From the NCBI GenBank assembly GCA_020426345.1, contig JAGQQE010000003.1, positions 1 to 59,556 on the forward strand: 59,556 nucleotides of DNA, given 5' to 3'. The position numbers and the translations under genes were made by a program. Every line of letters starts with the position of its first letter. Position 1 is the first letter of the stretch. The notes under the pieces were generated by a model. The model was not told the DNA's origin. It worked only from the letters and a program-made list of their open reading frames with translations, and ran no database searches. This document shows positions 10,101-18,174 of this stretch, one piece after another. Source of the stretch: Planctomycetaceae bacterium (GTDB taxonomy: Bacteria > Planctomycetota > Planctomycetia > Planctomycetales > Planctomycetaceae).

Positions 10101-10144
10101 TGTATGTATCTGAATCCGTCACTGTTTTCTCCGACACTCCGTAG
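7142..10144 (+). CDS. Large membrane-anchored DUF11-repeat protein
   Basis: 1000 residues. A single N-terminal hydrophobic helix (residues about 6-24, IVAAVGIIGIGTLVVLEV) acts as signal anchor. Residues about 30-540 are a long, disordered Pro/Asp/Asn/Gly-rich region with PAPGTRPAPIPGPAPG runs. From about 545 onward come at least four DUF11-type immunoglobulin-like repeats: VTLRKDAPAQATVGVPMEYV, LALDLSGPSEVRLGEEVDFR, LTVERHGPERRFVGRPADFR, and IRPLEGPVQVGEKFTFAITL. DUF11 proteins are usually surface or envelope structural proteins. The start at 7142 is preferred over 7109 because GGGAAGGGA precedes it. The following HEAT/TPR gene is 201 bases downstream on the same strand. Confidence 0.85.
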   Translation: MQNSIWKIVAAVGIIGIGTLVVLEVQQRLPQLQNAGQQTPLPPDAQEFAGIETGGIESNLTPDSTTDFDRLMSQQDPADVGFSDATFADTSLTEPTPNTPPAGAMAVVDTTVRRSQLYEGDNPFGDVAEEDGHSHQHPHAEDPVQENASGVMLASGNNQTAEIKTVGFQQDQPFPIDGSPSTSNGSRFESLNLNGNEPSEPELPAFTFDGEPDPFGEPAQGNPAAAQDGAGSQPAGSSPRTGGGEPILFFGADESATANPRPAPGTRPAPIPGPAPGLEPIENSIPNGTRQPGTTGDNFDSGFTPDPFEAEEPFPTGDPTSSPSSGASPPIRQPGIEENPFQGFDPVPMPRPNGSGNPVLRPDSLDNSQPPAPVPSQNPDPRFSRPAGPDSNKPLGNLDAEPEIDFFREDARPSGSSPDNDILIPQDRFNDGARTTPDRTRSPVDMSPVDVPSRNDFPGFDSQPADPTPRNPSGNDRRTPLSDPFAPDRGTQENGNAPSGDFSTGRPNDRLDFPAPGDNASPITGPSDGVGLNNDDRLTNSMRPHVTLRKDAPAQATVGVPMEYVITVSNDGQTAAYEVTVEDEMASGVTLDQTVPQGEYDRTSRKLRWVFDRLQPNERQQIRVSVVPTGEGTIDSVASVRFKSQVRASTVITAPRLALDLSGPSEVRLGEEVDFRFEIRNDGSGDAGNVILRSVLPSGLKHPEGNDLEYEIPLLPAGEKKEIVLTVVASEPGEFRPTAEVASSGLSTATDDAVIEIVGAQLTVERHGPERRFVGRPADFRNIITNNSNFEATNCIVQEQIPAGMTFVSAPEGSYDDRTGIITWKIDRIAPGKQRVLDVQLKAQRSGQLNSIVDVIENAGFRSQATRTVSVEDIHNIGADIRPLEGPVQVGEKFTFAITLDNRGTADADNVEVRVQLPPQVRVLSADAADGKPAQQSKSQNMVIYNAISKVQPGEQMRLRLILQGDQPVRNGVISAVVRYSQMKDPLYVSESVTVFSDTP

Positions 10145-10277
10145 CCGCGAGATAAACCTAAGGGAATTGTCCAGCCAACAACGCCCCGCTTCATCCACAC
10201 GTCAGCCTGCACGCACCCAATTGTCCACTTCGTTGCGAAATGTTGGGGTACTTCAAGACTGGCAGTGAAAACAATCG

Positions 10278-10308
10278 TCCCTCTGGTATCATTTCGGTAC
10301 CAGAGGGA
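10278..10308. promoter_or_regulatory. 11-bp perfect inverted repeat upstream of the HEAT/TPR gene
   Basis: TCCCTCTGGTA and TACCAGAGGGA are separated by 9 bases, making a strong hairpin. There is no T tract on either side, so it fits an operator or an RNA hairpin in the leader better than a simple terminator. It ends 37 bases before the GTG start of the next gene and about 130 bases after the previous stop. Confidence 0.6.
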
Positions 10309-10345
10309 TGTGCGTTTGTGGTGGACCACAAGTGAGGGACTGATT

Positions 10346-13300
10346 GTGCAAAGGCTTCGGCACATACCGATTCGGGAATTAGCTGTGCACTGGCGACTGG
10401 CCGTCTGCCTGGGAGCTCTTCTGCAAGCAGAGGCGACAGCGAGTCTGTTTACGGCGTACGCCCCAAGCGCGGCTCCGGCAACGATAACGCAGCCCAACTT
10501 CGATGAAGATGCCGACGGATTAAGCTCAGCTAATCCCGCGTCGCCAAACGACCAATCGACAACGACTGCTTCGGAGGAACCCGCTGAATCCAGTCTGTCG
10601 ATGCGGCTTCTGGAAACCAAGTGTGCATTAAGTATCTTTCCGGCCAGATATACCCTTGCATTGAACGTGACAATGGATGTCACAAACACATCTCAACAAA
10701 CACTCTCTGTGGATGCATCTCAGTTTGAATTGCTGACAGGAGAGGCCAATGTTCGCTGTGTGCGGGCTCAGGTTTCTGGACAAGCCAATCATGTCATGCA
10801 GCCCGGACAGAATTTCACGGTTGTCCTGTCGTTCAATTCCATTCGGTATGAACCTTCCGAATGGCCTCTGGTTCTCAAATGGAGCTTTGAAAACAGGAGC
10901 GAATTCGTCGATTTGAATCGACAACTGAGAGACGCATATCCATTCGATGTCGAACGCTCCGGACCCGGTAATGCAGTCGCCATTATTCGCTCTGCCAGGT
11001 CGCTCGATCTTTTGGCCATGTGGCCACTCCACGATCACCTGCAAAGACTGCAGGCAGACGGTACAGGACGCCTGGTAATCGCCGCTATAGGCTCCGGTGA
11101 ACCTGACGCAGACGAACCTGTGGGGACCGGTGTGCGTTCACCATTTTACGACCCGCGCCAATATGAATCCGAAATCCGAAATGGTGAAGATCCTGCTGAC
11201 AACACTCGCGACAAATCCGCCGGAAGGATTCTGTCGTTTACAACCGCAGCTGTTCACTGGCTGGATGCTCTTCAATCCAGGTCACTCACAGAGGCACCGG
11301 CTTCCGTCGTCATCAACACGTCACCTCTGAAACCATTTCGCAATATTGAACTCGTTGGGGTGATCCAGCAGGGCGACAACCTGGGGGCCTATCCCGGGTT
11401 GCGTCCATATTCAACTGAGAATGAAGCGATTCAGGCAGCAACTTCGTCATTGTTCCTGTACATGCCACAACCCGATGTCTTTAAAGCCATGATTGAAGAA
11501 GATGATCGGTTTCGTGCGGCAGCTCTGGAATCCGGTATCGACACGCTGACGGAAAATCAACTCGAGCAGCTGTTGCAGGTTGTCCGCAATTCCGAACCGC
11601 AACAGCGCGATACCATCCTTCCCTTTCTCGCGCGGGTCTGTCGAAAGGATGTGGTTGATACCATTGTCGATGTCATCGAATCAGATGACGAAGCGGACAT
11701 GGCTGTTGTAAGTTTGTTGGCAAACGAACACGATTCGGTCGATGAACGAGTCGAACAACTCTGGAATGACAATAAGCGGAATGTTCGGACTGAAATCCTG
11801 AACGCGGCCGTCAAGTCCGGGGACTCTCGATGGACTCCCATGTTGATCGATAGTGCCTGCCAGTTAATGTACTTCCTCGCGGCAAAGCAACCGAATCCGC
11901 TGGGTGTATCGTCAGGACGAAAAAGCGTCATTGCGACTCCCGGCAATTCGATCGCAAACGAGGTTGCTCCAGCGCCACCCGGGTTAAGCGGTTCACCCGA
12001 TTCGGAGCCTTCAGCGACAACTGCCGACCATCCGGTCGCGGACAATGCCTCTTTGGCGACACTGCGTCTGCTTCTTGGAAGGCTTGCCGCAGTCACAAAC
12101 CCTGCAGTTCATGCCGCCGCACGGGCATCGTTACTGGAAATCAGGGATCCAGCCGCGCAGGAGATTGTGGCTCAGTACATCTCCCGCGCTCAATCGGATG
12201 AAGATGCTTCACTGATAAAGCAGTATCTGGCCGTTCAACTAACTGCTGAACAGATCGATTCGACGACGTCAGACCTTGCCGCATTATATCCGGACCCAGC
12301 ATGGACGTCTCATCTTCTGCGGCATCTCCGAAGTCAGAAGAACTCTCAGCCATTGACCATCCGCGCGGTCCTGAAATGTGCGAATCCTTCTCAGGTGCAG
12401 GAGATTGTTGATCAATTTGACGAATTGCCCGTTCATACGCGAACGGATTTCCTTCGATACCTGATGAGTATCGAATTCCCAGGCTGGCGAAATCTGGTGT
12501 TGAACTGGAAAGGTGCGCCTGGTGCGTCAAGACGTGAAGTTCTTTCCACCGCGCTGGACATATTTGCCGTGGACGCATCCGAAGAATCGATCCTGATGAT
12601 CGCCCAACTTGTCGATGGTGAACTCCAAGCGGCCACAGAATCGGATGATCACGCCAGTGATTATCAACATATAGACACAATGCTTCGCAAATGCTCGGCA
12701 TTGCCGCACCCGGAAATTCACCGAGTACTCAATCGAGCGTTGCGGCACAGGAACAAGGAAGTACAGCGGTATGCGGTTACTTCCATGGTGACCGCGACTC
12801 GCCGATCACCAGCGTGGTCGTTACTGGAGGCTGCTCACGTTAAGAAAAAAGAACACCAGTATGATGAAGCGCTGGAATTCACCGAACAGGCCGTGCGAGC
12901 TGATCCTATGCTCGGAGATGCACTGTTGCAACGAGCCTCGTATTTACTTCGCGCTGATCGCCTCACCGATGCATTGAACGATCTTGTTCGAGCCAACCAG
13001 TTAAATCCCGAAGAACCGGCGACGATGAACACACTGGCCCTGACTATGGTTCGACTGGGGCAAATCGAAGAAGGTCTGAAACTGGCCAACGAAACGCTCG
13101 CCCTTGACCCGGACGACTTCAGCAACCAATACAACACGGCATGTACTGTCGCGCGGGCTGCGGAAGCCACTTCCGACGCAGACCTGCACCAACAGCGAAT
13201 TGAGAAGGCGATGGAATTGCTGCAAAAGTCCGTCAATGGTGGCTTCGATGATCTCGACCACCTCGAAAATGACCCGGATATGAATGTCCTGCACAATCAC

Positions 13301-13357
13301 GAACAATGGCCACAAATCGTTGCCAGGATCAGGGCGATTCCTGTTCCACCGCCATAA
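10346..13357 (+). CDS. Exported HEAT/TPR-repeat-like protein
   Basis: 1003 residues. An N-terminal hydrophobic stretch (LAVCLGALLQAEATASLFTAYA) suggests export. Residues about 90-200 look like a beta-rich domain. The middle (about 350-790) is helical with HEAT-like pairs (for example REVLSTALDIFAVDASEES and EIHRVLNRALRHRNKEVQRY). The C terminus (about 810-1000) has tetratricopeptide-like repeats: YDEALEFTEQAVRADPMLGD, LTDALNDLVRANQLNPEEPA, IEEGLKLANETLALDPDD. Such repeats build protein-binding scaffolds. The frame is open from an ATG at 10265, but that would translate through the strong hairpin at 10278-10308, whereas the GTG at 10346 has GAGGGA 7 bases upstream; I chose the GTG. No enzymatic motif seen. 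Confidence 0.8.
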   Translation: MQRLRHIPIRELAVHWRLAVCLGALLQAEATASLFTAYAPSAAPATITQPNFDEDADGLSSANPASPNDQSTTTASEEPAESSLSMRLLETKCALSIFPARYTLALNVTMDVTNTSQQTLSVDASQFELLTGEANVRCVRAQVSGQANHVMQPGQNFTVVLSFNSIRYEPSEWPLVLKWSFENRSEFVDLNRQLRDAYPFDVERSGPGNAVAIIRSARSLDLLAMWPLHDHLQRLQADGTGRLVIAAIGSGEPDADEPVGTGVRSPFYDPRQYESEIRNGEDPADNTRDKSAGRILSFTTAAVHWLDALQSRSLTEAPASVVINTSPLKPFRNIELVGVIQQGDNLGAYPGLRPYSTENEAIQAATSSLFLYMPQPDVFKAMIEEDDRFRAAALESGIDTLTENQLEQLLQVVRNSEPQQRDTILPFLARVCRKDVVDTIVDVIESDDEADMAVVSLLANEHDSVDERVEQLWNDNKRNVRTEILNAAVKSGDSRWTPMLIDSACQLMYFLAAKQPNPLGVSSGRKSVIATPGNSIANEVAPAPPGLSGSPDSEPSATTADHPVADNASLATLRLLLGRLAAVTNPAVHAAARASLLEIRDPAAQEIVAQYISRAQSDEDASLIKQYLAVQLTAEQIDSTTSDLAALYPDPAWTSHLLRHLRSQKNSQPLTIRAVLKCANPSQVQEIVDQFDELPVHTRTDFLRYLMSIEFPGWRNLVLNWKGAPGASRREVLSTALDIFAVDASEESILMIAQLVDGELQAATESDDHASDYQHIDTMLRKCSALPHPEIHRVLNRALRHRNKEVQRYAVTSMVTATRRSPAWSLLEAAHVKKKEHQYDEALEFTEQAVRADPMLGDALLQRASYLLRADRLTDALNDLVRANQLNPEEPATMNTLALTMVRLGQIEEGLKLANETLALDPDDFSNQYNTACTVARAAEATSDADLHQQRIEKAMELLQKSVNGGFDDLDHLENDPDMNVLHNHEQWPQIVARIRAIPVPPP

Positions 13358-13502
13358 TCAATTGGTCGATCACCCGACCTGAATGAGCAGCCCGCTGAAA
13401 AAGAACCCGAAGTGGCGGTGAGGAATCGCTGCCAGGCAGGAACATACGAAACGTGCGTTTCTGATGCCTTGAGTTGCGTCTTTCCTGGCTCATCAACGAC
13501 CG

Positions 13503-15206
13503 TTAATTCTTCGCATCTGAAGGGATCAGCTCTCCGAAATCAATCGCTCCGCCCGTTTCCACCGTGCGATAGTACGACTGAGCCGGAGTCTCTGAAACGC
13601 CGGAGGCATCAATCTGCCGAATGGCCTCGCTGGTCAGAAAGTGAGCCGAATGCTGGCCGATCACTTCAGCCTTCGTACCCTGTACGACCAAAGCGGTTCC
13701 TTCATCAATCCCAATACCAAGCAGCTCAGGGTGCTTCCGGATCACCGGGATCAAATCGGGCATTCGACCGCGCTGAACGAAATGCTGATCAATCGCAACT
13801 GCTGGCAGGAAACCAAAACCGCGTTCGTATCCTTCCGCCATCATCACCGTATTGCCAATCGGATGCCCTCGAACAAGGAATTCACCCTGAATCGTTGCAC
13901 CGGCAGAGCTTCCGCCGATCACCCCGCCCCTCTTAAGAACGTCGGTGAACAAGGATATGGCATTCGTGTTTTCGTAGGCATCCACAAAGTGCCATTGACG
14001 TCCCCCTCCGAACCAGACGCCGGTTGCTTCTTTCAAAGAGAGCTGGAATTCTTCGGATGCAATCTCTTCAGGCCAGACCTGCGGAAGAATCCTGACGCTT
14101 GAAGCGGAACTGTTGGCCAGAAAGCCGGGAATACGCTGTCTGCGTGCGACGTCGCGAGGAACGGCGGTGGGAAGCACAACAATCTTCGCGTCCTTCCCAC
14201 CGGCAAGTTCGATAAAGCGATTGACGATGTCCGGCGGCATCGATCCGCCTCCAACGATGACCAAAGCGCCCTCTTTGACCTGAGGCGGTCCAAGACGGGG
14301 CAACCCAGGGTCAGCATTCCGGGTTCGACAAGCTGCAGCCCGCCGCCACTGAGTCAAATCAGCGATCGCCGGCGCCTGCAGGCGAACCACTTCCTCATCC
14401 CGGTAATCACACTTCGCCAGCAAACAGGTGGCTGCGCCGCGGCCAATGATTTTCATCTGGCGTCCGGATACGATCACAGCCGTATCTTCGTCTATTCCAA
14501 GCCCGAAACAGTGAGGGTTGGCAGCAACCGCCAGTTTTGAGCGTCCTAAGCGATTCCGTTGCGTAAAGTGCTGGTCAACGATGGCTCCCGGCAGAAGATC
14601 CATCCCTTTTGAAATCTGCGGTTGATCCTTTCCGGAAGCAATCATGACCCTGGACATGATGGCCGCGCCGGCTGACGTCCCTGCAATCGTTCCGTTGCGG
14701 TCGAGTAACCGATGCAAAGCCTCTTCGACGCCACTGCCTTCGATCGACTTTGCCAGTCGGCTCTGCTGCCCGCCGCAGATCCAGACGGCATCCGCTTTAT
14801 CGATCGCTTGTATCAATTCCTCGTCGACGGTCGAGTACCCAGTGATATCGCTCTTCTGGTCAGTATTTGCAGAAGATTCCAACAGCCACACAACGGCGCG
14901 ATCTGCGGCGGCCGACGGGTTGTCTGCTGCCATACCCAACACAACGATGGAAGACGAACGAGATTCCGAATCGTTTGTCTTTGCTGTATTCCTGAACAAC
15001 AGCTCCCGAACAGATTCAGGCACTGCTCCACCACCGACAAGGACAAGCGTACCGTGAATTCCGTCGGGGGAAATAACCTGTCTCGAATTCGCATTGGAGG
15101 CCTCGCTCGTTTGGGAAATCTGTCCCGCCAGTACATCGGTCGAGGTAAATTCCATCACCAGAATCATGACGATGGAAACCGGCAGGGAAGAAGAAAGCAG
15201 TTTCAT
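13503..15206 (-). CDS. Tandem-domain exported cyanophycinase-like peptidase (S51)
   Basis: Cyanophycinases are serine peptidases that cut cyanophycin (poly-Asp with Arg side chains) into beta-Asp-Arg. This 567-residue protein carries two complete copies of the domain, about twice the usual 270-300. Copy 1 has LVLVGGGAVPESV (about 54-66), WICGGQQSRL, GTSAGA with nucleophile Ser178, and DQHFTQRNRLGR. Copy 2 has LVIVGGGSMPPDIV (about 315-328), WFGGGRQWHFVDA, GSSAGA with Ser434, and DQHFVQRGRMPD. Both keep the serine motif and the downstream GIDE motif (GLGIDEDTA, GIGIDEGTA). A signal peptide (MKLLSSSLPVSIVMILVM) predicts export, so it would act on extracellular polymer. speA lies upstream on the same strand. 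Family assignment is strong; the substrate is inferred from the family. Confidence 0.9.
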   Translation of the reverse strand: MKLLSSSLPVSIVMILVMEFTSTDVLAGQISQTSEASNANSRQVISPDGIHGTLVLVGGGAVPESVRELLFRNTAKTNDSESRSSSIVVLGMAADNPSAAADRAVVWLLESSANTDQKSDITGYSTVDEELIQAIDKADAVWICGGQQSRLAKSIEGSGVEEALHRLLDRNGTIAGTSAGAAIMSRVMIASGKDQPQISKGMDLLPGAIVDQHFTQRNRLGRSKLAVAANPHCFGLGIDEDTAVIVSGRQMKIIGRGAATCLLAKCDYRDEEVVRLQAPAIADLTQWRRAAACRTRNADPGLPRLGPPQVKEGALVIVGGGSMPPDIVNRFIELAGGKDAKIVVLPTAVPRDVARRQRIPGFLANSSASSVRILPQVWPEEIASEEFQLSLKEATGVWFGGGRQWHFVDAYENTNAISLFTDVLKRGGVIGGSSAGATIQGEFLVRGHPIGNTVMMAEGYERGFGFLPAVAIDQHFVQRGRMPDLIPVIRKHPELLGIGIDEGTALVVQGTKAEVIGQHSAHFLTSEAIRQIDASGVSETPAQSYYRTVETGGAIDFGELIPSDAKN

Positions 15207-15757
15207 GAATCGTGCATTTCAGAATCGGAGTGCGAATACGAAAATGACAATTAAAGACGACGAGCCAGAGAAGCAATTCTAATTTGCCACGGCAACGGGT
15301 CAGCATCAGGCCGACTGAATGATGGTCATCAAACCAGAATTCGAAAAGCGTACTTCGGCCGTTCATCAGAATAGTCGAGACTTTCGCGGATCTATCCAAC
15401 ACAACGCACATTCGTCACCGAATTGCGACTACACGTCCGCCGAACGCAAAGCGCCGGGTACTTAACAGGCGTTCTTCGTGAACAGTCCGTTGAAGAACCA
15501 CCAATGACATCAGCGCGAGCAGTATGCCCCGGACGATTCAGTAAACCTGACCTCGGCTGGCCTTTCGTACGGTCGGCCAGCAGGTAGTCAACTTTCCGAA
15601 TGCGCTGAAGTGCGGTCTTTTCCAGGCGACGGTGATTTTGAAACAGGCAACAAGAATCGCCTGTCTTCCGGATGTCGCCGGAGCTCCTGTGAACAGAACG
15701 ACACGAACCTGGCGACACGAACAGCGTTCATTGCGGCAGAGAGGTTTTGAGTACTGC
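15207..15757. other. Intergenic stretch with a short hairpin
   Basis: Separates the cyanophycinase from the VOC gene upstream on the same strand. Only one feature stands out: GTTCTTC (15471-15477) and GAAGAAC (15492-15498) form a 7-bp hairpin. The segment AGTCCGTTGAAGAACC resembles one end of the dispersed palindromic element and could be a remnant. Open frames here look non-coding. Confidence 0.4.
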
Positions 15758-16069
15758 TCAGACGCTGTCGGGGTCCATCAATTCTACAGCGTTGCCACCG
15801 ACGTCGCTGATGTACAGCGATCGCGTTCCATCACGATGCGTTTTCAGCTCACCAAAGCTGCCAGCTTTCGGCGTCACGAATGCAATGTGAGGCGGATGCT
15901 GATCAGGAATCACGAGTGCAACATGCAGATTGGCAAACTTCAGGAACGCCCATGTTTCGTCCTGATAGGCGATCTCGCATCGAAATGTACTTGTGTACCA
16001 GTCAACGGCTTCCGCGATATTGGGGACTGAGATTGCAATGTGATGCAGTGAGTCGAGTGAATCGGTCAT
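15758..16069 (-). CDS. Small VOC-fold (glyoxalase/dioxygenase-like) protein
   Basis: 103 residues, a single vicinal-oxygen-chelate unit. Visible hallmarks are the opening strand LHHIAISVPNIAEAVDWYTS, which carries the first metal-binding histidine position, then RSLYISDVGGNAVELMDPDS, whose glutamate matches the usual last ligand. Members include glyoxalase I, methylmalonyl-CoA epimerase and ring-cleavage enzymes; short single-unit proteins like this cannot be assigned a substrate by eye. The ATG at 16069 lies 1 base after the speA stop, and its Shine-Dalgarno (GGAG) is inside the last speA codons, so the two are translationally coupled. The frame is open to 16192 but that part overlaps speA and has no family similarity. 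Confidence 0.85.
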   Translation of the reverse strand: MTDSLDSLHHIAISVPNIAEAVDWYTSTFRCEIAYQDETWAFLKFANLHVALVIPDQHPPHIAFVTPKAGSFGELKTHRDGTRSLYISDVGGNAVELMDPDSV

Positions 16070-16070
16070 C

Positions 16071-17996
16071 TTATTCTCCGTCGGGTTCTTCAAGGTAGGT
16101 GTAACCATTGAGAGCTTCTTCGTAGAACTTGACGAACTTGCCAGCCTCCAGATGGTCGATCCGGCCTTCCCGGACGGCAACTTCGACAGCAACCTGAAGT
16201 CGATGGATAAGGTCGCGGCCCCGGAACTGAACGTAGTCCAGCACTTCGCTGACCGTTTCGCCCTTGATGATTGTATCCAGTATCACCTCACCGGTTTCCG
16301 ACAGATCAACGTGCACCGCGTTGGTGTCCCCAAAAAGGTTATGGAGGTCGCCAAGGATTTCCTGGTAGGCACCAATCAGAAAGATCCCAAGATAATACGG
16401 CGCATTCTTGAAGTCGTGCAGCATCAGTGTGCGACGTACGTCGCGTCGATCGATGAACTGATCAATCTTCCCGTCCGAATCGCATGTGATATCGCTTAAG
16501 ACAGCATGCCGAGTCGGCGCCTGATTCAGTTTATGAATCGGCATCACAGGGAAAAGCTGCTTGATCGCCCATGAATCGGGGATCGACTGGAACAGTGAAA
16601 AGTTGCAGAAATAGTTATCTGACAGCATTCGGTCGAGACGCTCCAGCTCTTCCGGGATGTACTCCATGGAATGCGTCAGATCCCAGATCTTATTACAGAT
16701 CGCGAAATAGATATTCTCGCCAAGGCAACGCTCATCCAGCGGCATATGTCCGGTATTGAACAGCGTCATTACGGTATCGATAGCCTGTTGTGCATCATGA
16801 AAGCTTTCAAGAGCGTTCCTTTGGTTCAGGCTGCGATAGGTTTGGTAAAGCTCCTGCAGCGCCTGTGACGAGTCGTCTGCCGGGCAGAGCGATTCTGCAG
16901 AACTTTCTGTCCCCTGCTGTGACACACCGAGCACGCTGAAGACCAGCACACTGTGGAACGCTGAGATCGCTCGACCGCTTTCCGAGATAATGTTTGGGTG
17001 TGCAACACCGGCATCGTCGCACACAGACTGAATGCTGTAGACGACATCGCGTGCGTATTCTTCCAGCGTGTAATTCATGCTGGATTCGAAGTTTGTTTGC
17101 GAACCGTCGTAGTCCACCCCAAGTCCGCCACCAACGTCCATGTATTTCAGGCCGGCTCCACGATGCACAAGCTCGGTGTAAACACGGGACGCTTCATTCA
17201 GGGCAGCTTTCACCTGCCGGATGTTGGTGATCTGACTCCCCAGGTGAAAGTGGAGCAGCGTGAAGCAGTCTTCCATGCCGCGACGCTTGAGTTCATCCAG
17301 TGCAGTCAGAATTTCATTCGCACGCAAACCAAATTTGGATCGATATCCACCCGAACTCTGCCATCGGCCGGCCCCCCGCGCTGCCAGTTTCACTCGCATG
17401 CCGATTTGAGGCCGGACACCCAGTCGTTCTGCATACTTCAGAATCAATTCGAGCTCGGTGTATTTTTCCACGACAGGAATCACATGGCGCCCGACTTTCT
17501 GGGCCAGCAACGCCATCTCGATAAATTCGGCATCCTTGAAGCCGTTACATATGATGGGAGTCTGTGCTTCCGTCATCGCAACGACGGCCAGCAGTTCCGG
17601 CTTACTGCCCGCTTCAAGGCCGAAACCAAATTCCCGACCGTACTCAACGACCTTCTCAACAACCTCGCGTTGCTGATTCACTTTGATCGGGTAAACGCAG
17701 GCATAAGTGCCATTGTAGTTGTGTTCACGGATTGCATCGCTGAACACGCGATGCAGCATGCTCAACCGGTCCTTGATGATGCCGTTAAACCGAAGGAGAA
17801 CCGGCACATCCAGCCCGCGCAACTGAAGTCGTTCGACCAGTTCTTTCAGATCGACCCCGCGTGACGGATCACGATCGGGATGGACCAGTACCGTGCCTTT
17901 GCTGCTGACAGAGAAGTAGCCGTTCCCCCAGCGGGGAACTTCGTACATTTCAGCTGCATCAACAGTCGACCAGTTTAGTGGCGTAGGTTCGATCAT
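16071..17996 (-). CDS. speA: Biosynthetic arginine decarboxylase
   Basis: PLP enzyme converting arginine to agmatine and CO2, the first step of one route to putrescine. The 641-residue product is close to the 630-660 typical of the biosynthetic SpeA family. Motifs: the cofactor lysine in YPIKVNQQREVVE (Lys105), FGFGLEAGSKPEL, HFHLGSQITNIR, and KYMDVGGGLGVDYDGSQTNF with the glycine-rich phosphate-binding loop. A C-terminal half with NYFCNFSLFQSIPDSWAI and HDLKN-like HDFKNAPYY completes the enzyme. The ATG at 17996 is chosen over a GTG at 18029 because the product then begins at the family start (IEPTPLNWSTVDAAEMYEV) and GGAG lies upstream. It leads a coupled pair with the VOC gene. Cytoplasmic. 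Confidence 0.95.
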   Translation of the reverse strand: MIEPTPLNWSTVDAAEMYEVPRWGNGYFSVSSKGTVLVHPDRDPSRGVDLKELVERLQLRGLDVPVLLRFNGIIKDRLSMLHRVFSDAIREHNYNGTYACVYPIKVNQQREVVEKVVEYGREFGFGLEAGSKPELLAVVAMTEAQTPIICNGFKDAEFIEMALLAQKVGRHVIPVVEKYTELELILKYAERLGVRPQIGMRVKLAARGAGRWQSSGGYRSKFGLRANEILTALDELKRRGMEDCFTLLHFHLGSQITNIRQVKAALNEASRVYTELVHRGAGLKYMDVGGGLGVDYDGSQTNFESSMNYTLEEYARDVVYSIQSVCDDAGVAHPNIISESGRAISAFHSVLVFSVLGVSQQGTESSAESLCPADDSSQALQELYQTYRSLNQRNALESFHDAQQAIDTVMTLFNTGHMPLDERCLGENIYFAICNKIWDLTHSMEYIPEELERLDRMLSDNYFCNFSLFQSIPDSWAIKQLFPVMPIHKLNQAPTRHAVLSDITCDSDGKIDQFIDRRDVRRTLMLHDFKNAPYYLGIFLIGAYQEILGDLHNLFGDTNAVHVDLSETGEVILDTIIKGETVSEVLDYVQFRGRDLIHRLQVAVEVAVREGRIDHLEAGKFVKFYEEALNGYTYLEEPDGE

Positions 17997-18044
17997 TCCG
18001 ACCTGAACTCCAATCCGGAAAAGGAGCACCTAAATGAAGAAAGC

Positions 18045-18064
18045 CCACGCTGCGAAGAGCGTGG
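18045..18064 (-). terminator. Possible second terminator hairpin
   Basis: CCACGCT, a 6-base loop and AGCGTGG form a perfect 7-bp stem, followed on the minus strand by a T-rich stretch (GCTTTCTTCATTT). It lies downstream of the stronger secDF terminator and just before speA, so it could be a backup terminator or part of the speA leader. Confidence 0.5.
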
Positions 18065-18100
18065 ACTGGATGAGACGCAAACGATGCAATATTGCTCACG

Positions 18101-18135
18101 ATAAAAAGCCCGGCCTCAATCAGAAAGCCGGGCTT
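18101..18135 (-). terminator. Rho-independent terminator after secDF
   Basis: On the minus strand AAGCCCGGC, a 12-base loop and GCCGGGCTT form a perfect 9-bp GC-rich stem followed by TTTTTAT. It lies about 40 bases past the secDF stop and separates that operon from speA. Confidence 0.88.
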
Positions 18136-18174
18136 CGATATTGATTGCCGATTTTAACAACCTGCCCCGAAAGA

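Noticed and set aside
9314-10198. 294-codon minus-strand frame opposite the DUF11 gene
   Set aside because: Mirror of the coding strand of the repeat protein; Cys/Asn/Phe-rich product with no family resemblance.
13385-13405. CAGCCCGCTGAAAAAGAACCC after the HEAT/TPR gene as an element remnant
   Set aside because: Too short and diverged to call; no inverted partner end.
13448-13461. GAAACGTGCGTTTC as a terminator between convergent genes
   Set aside because: Loop of only 2 bases and no T tract; could be chance.
15392-15718. 108-codon frame upstream of the cyanophycinase
   Set aside because: Composition and lack of motifs suggest non-coding DNA.
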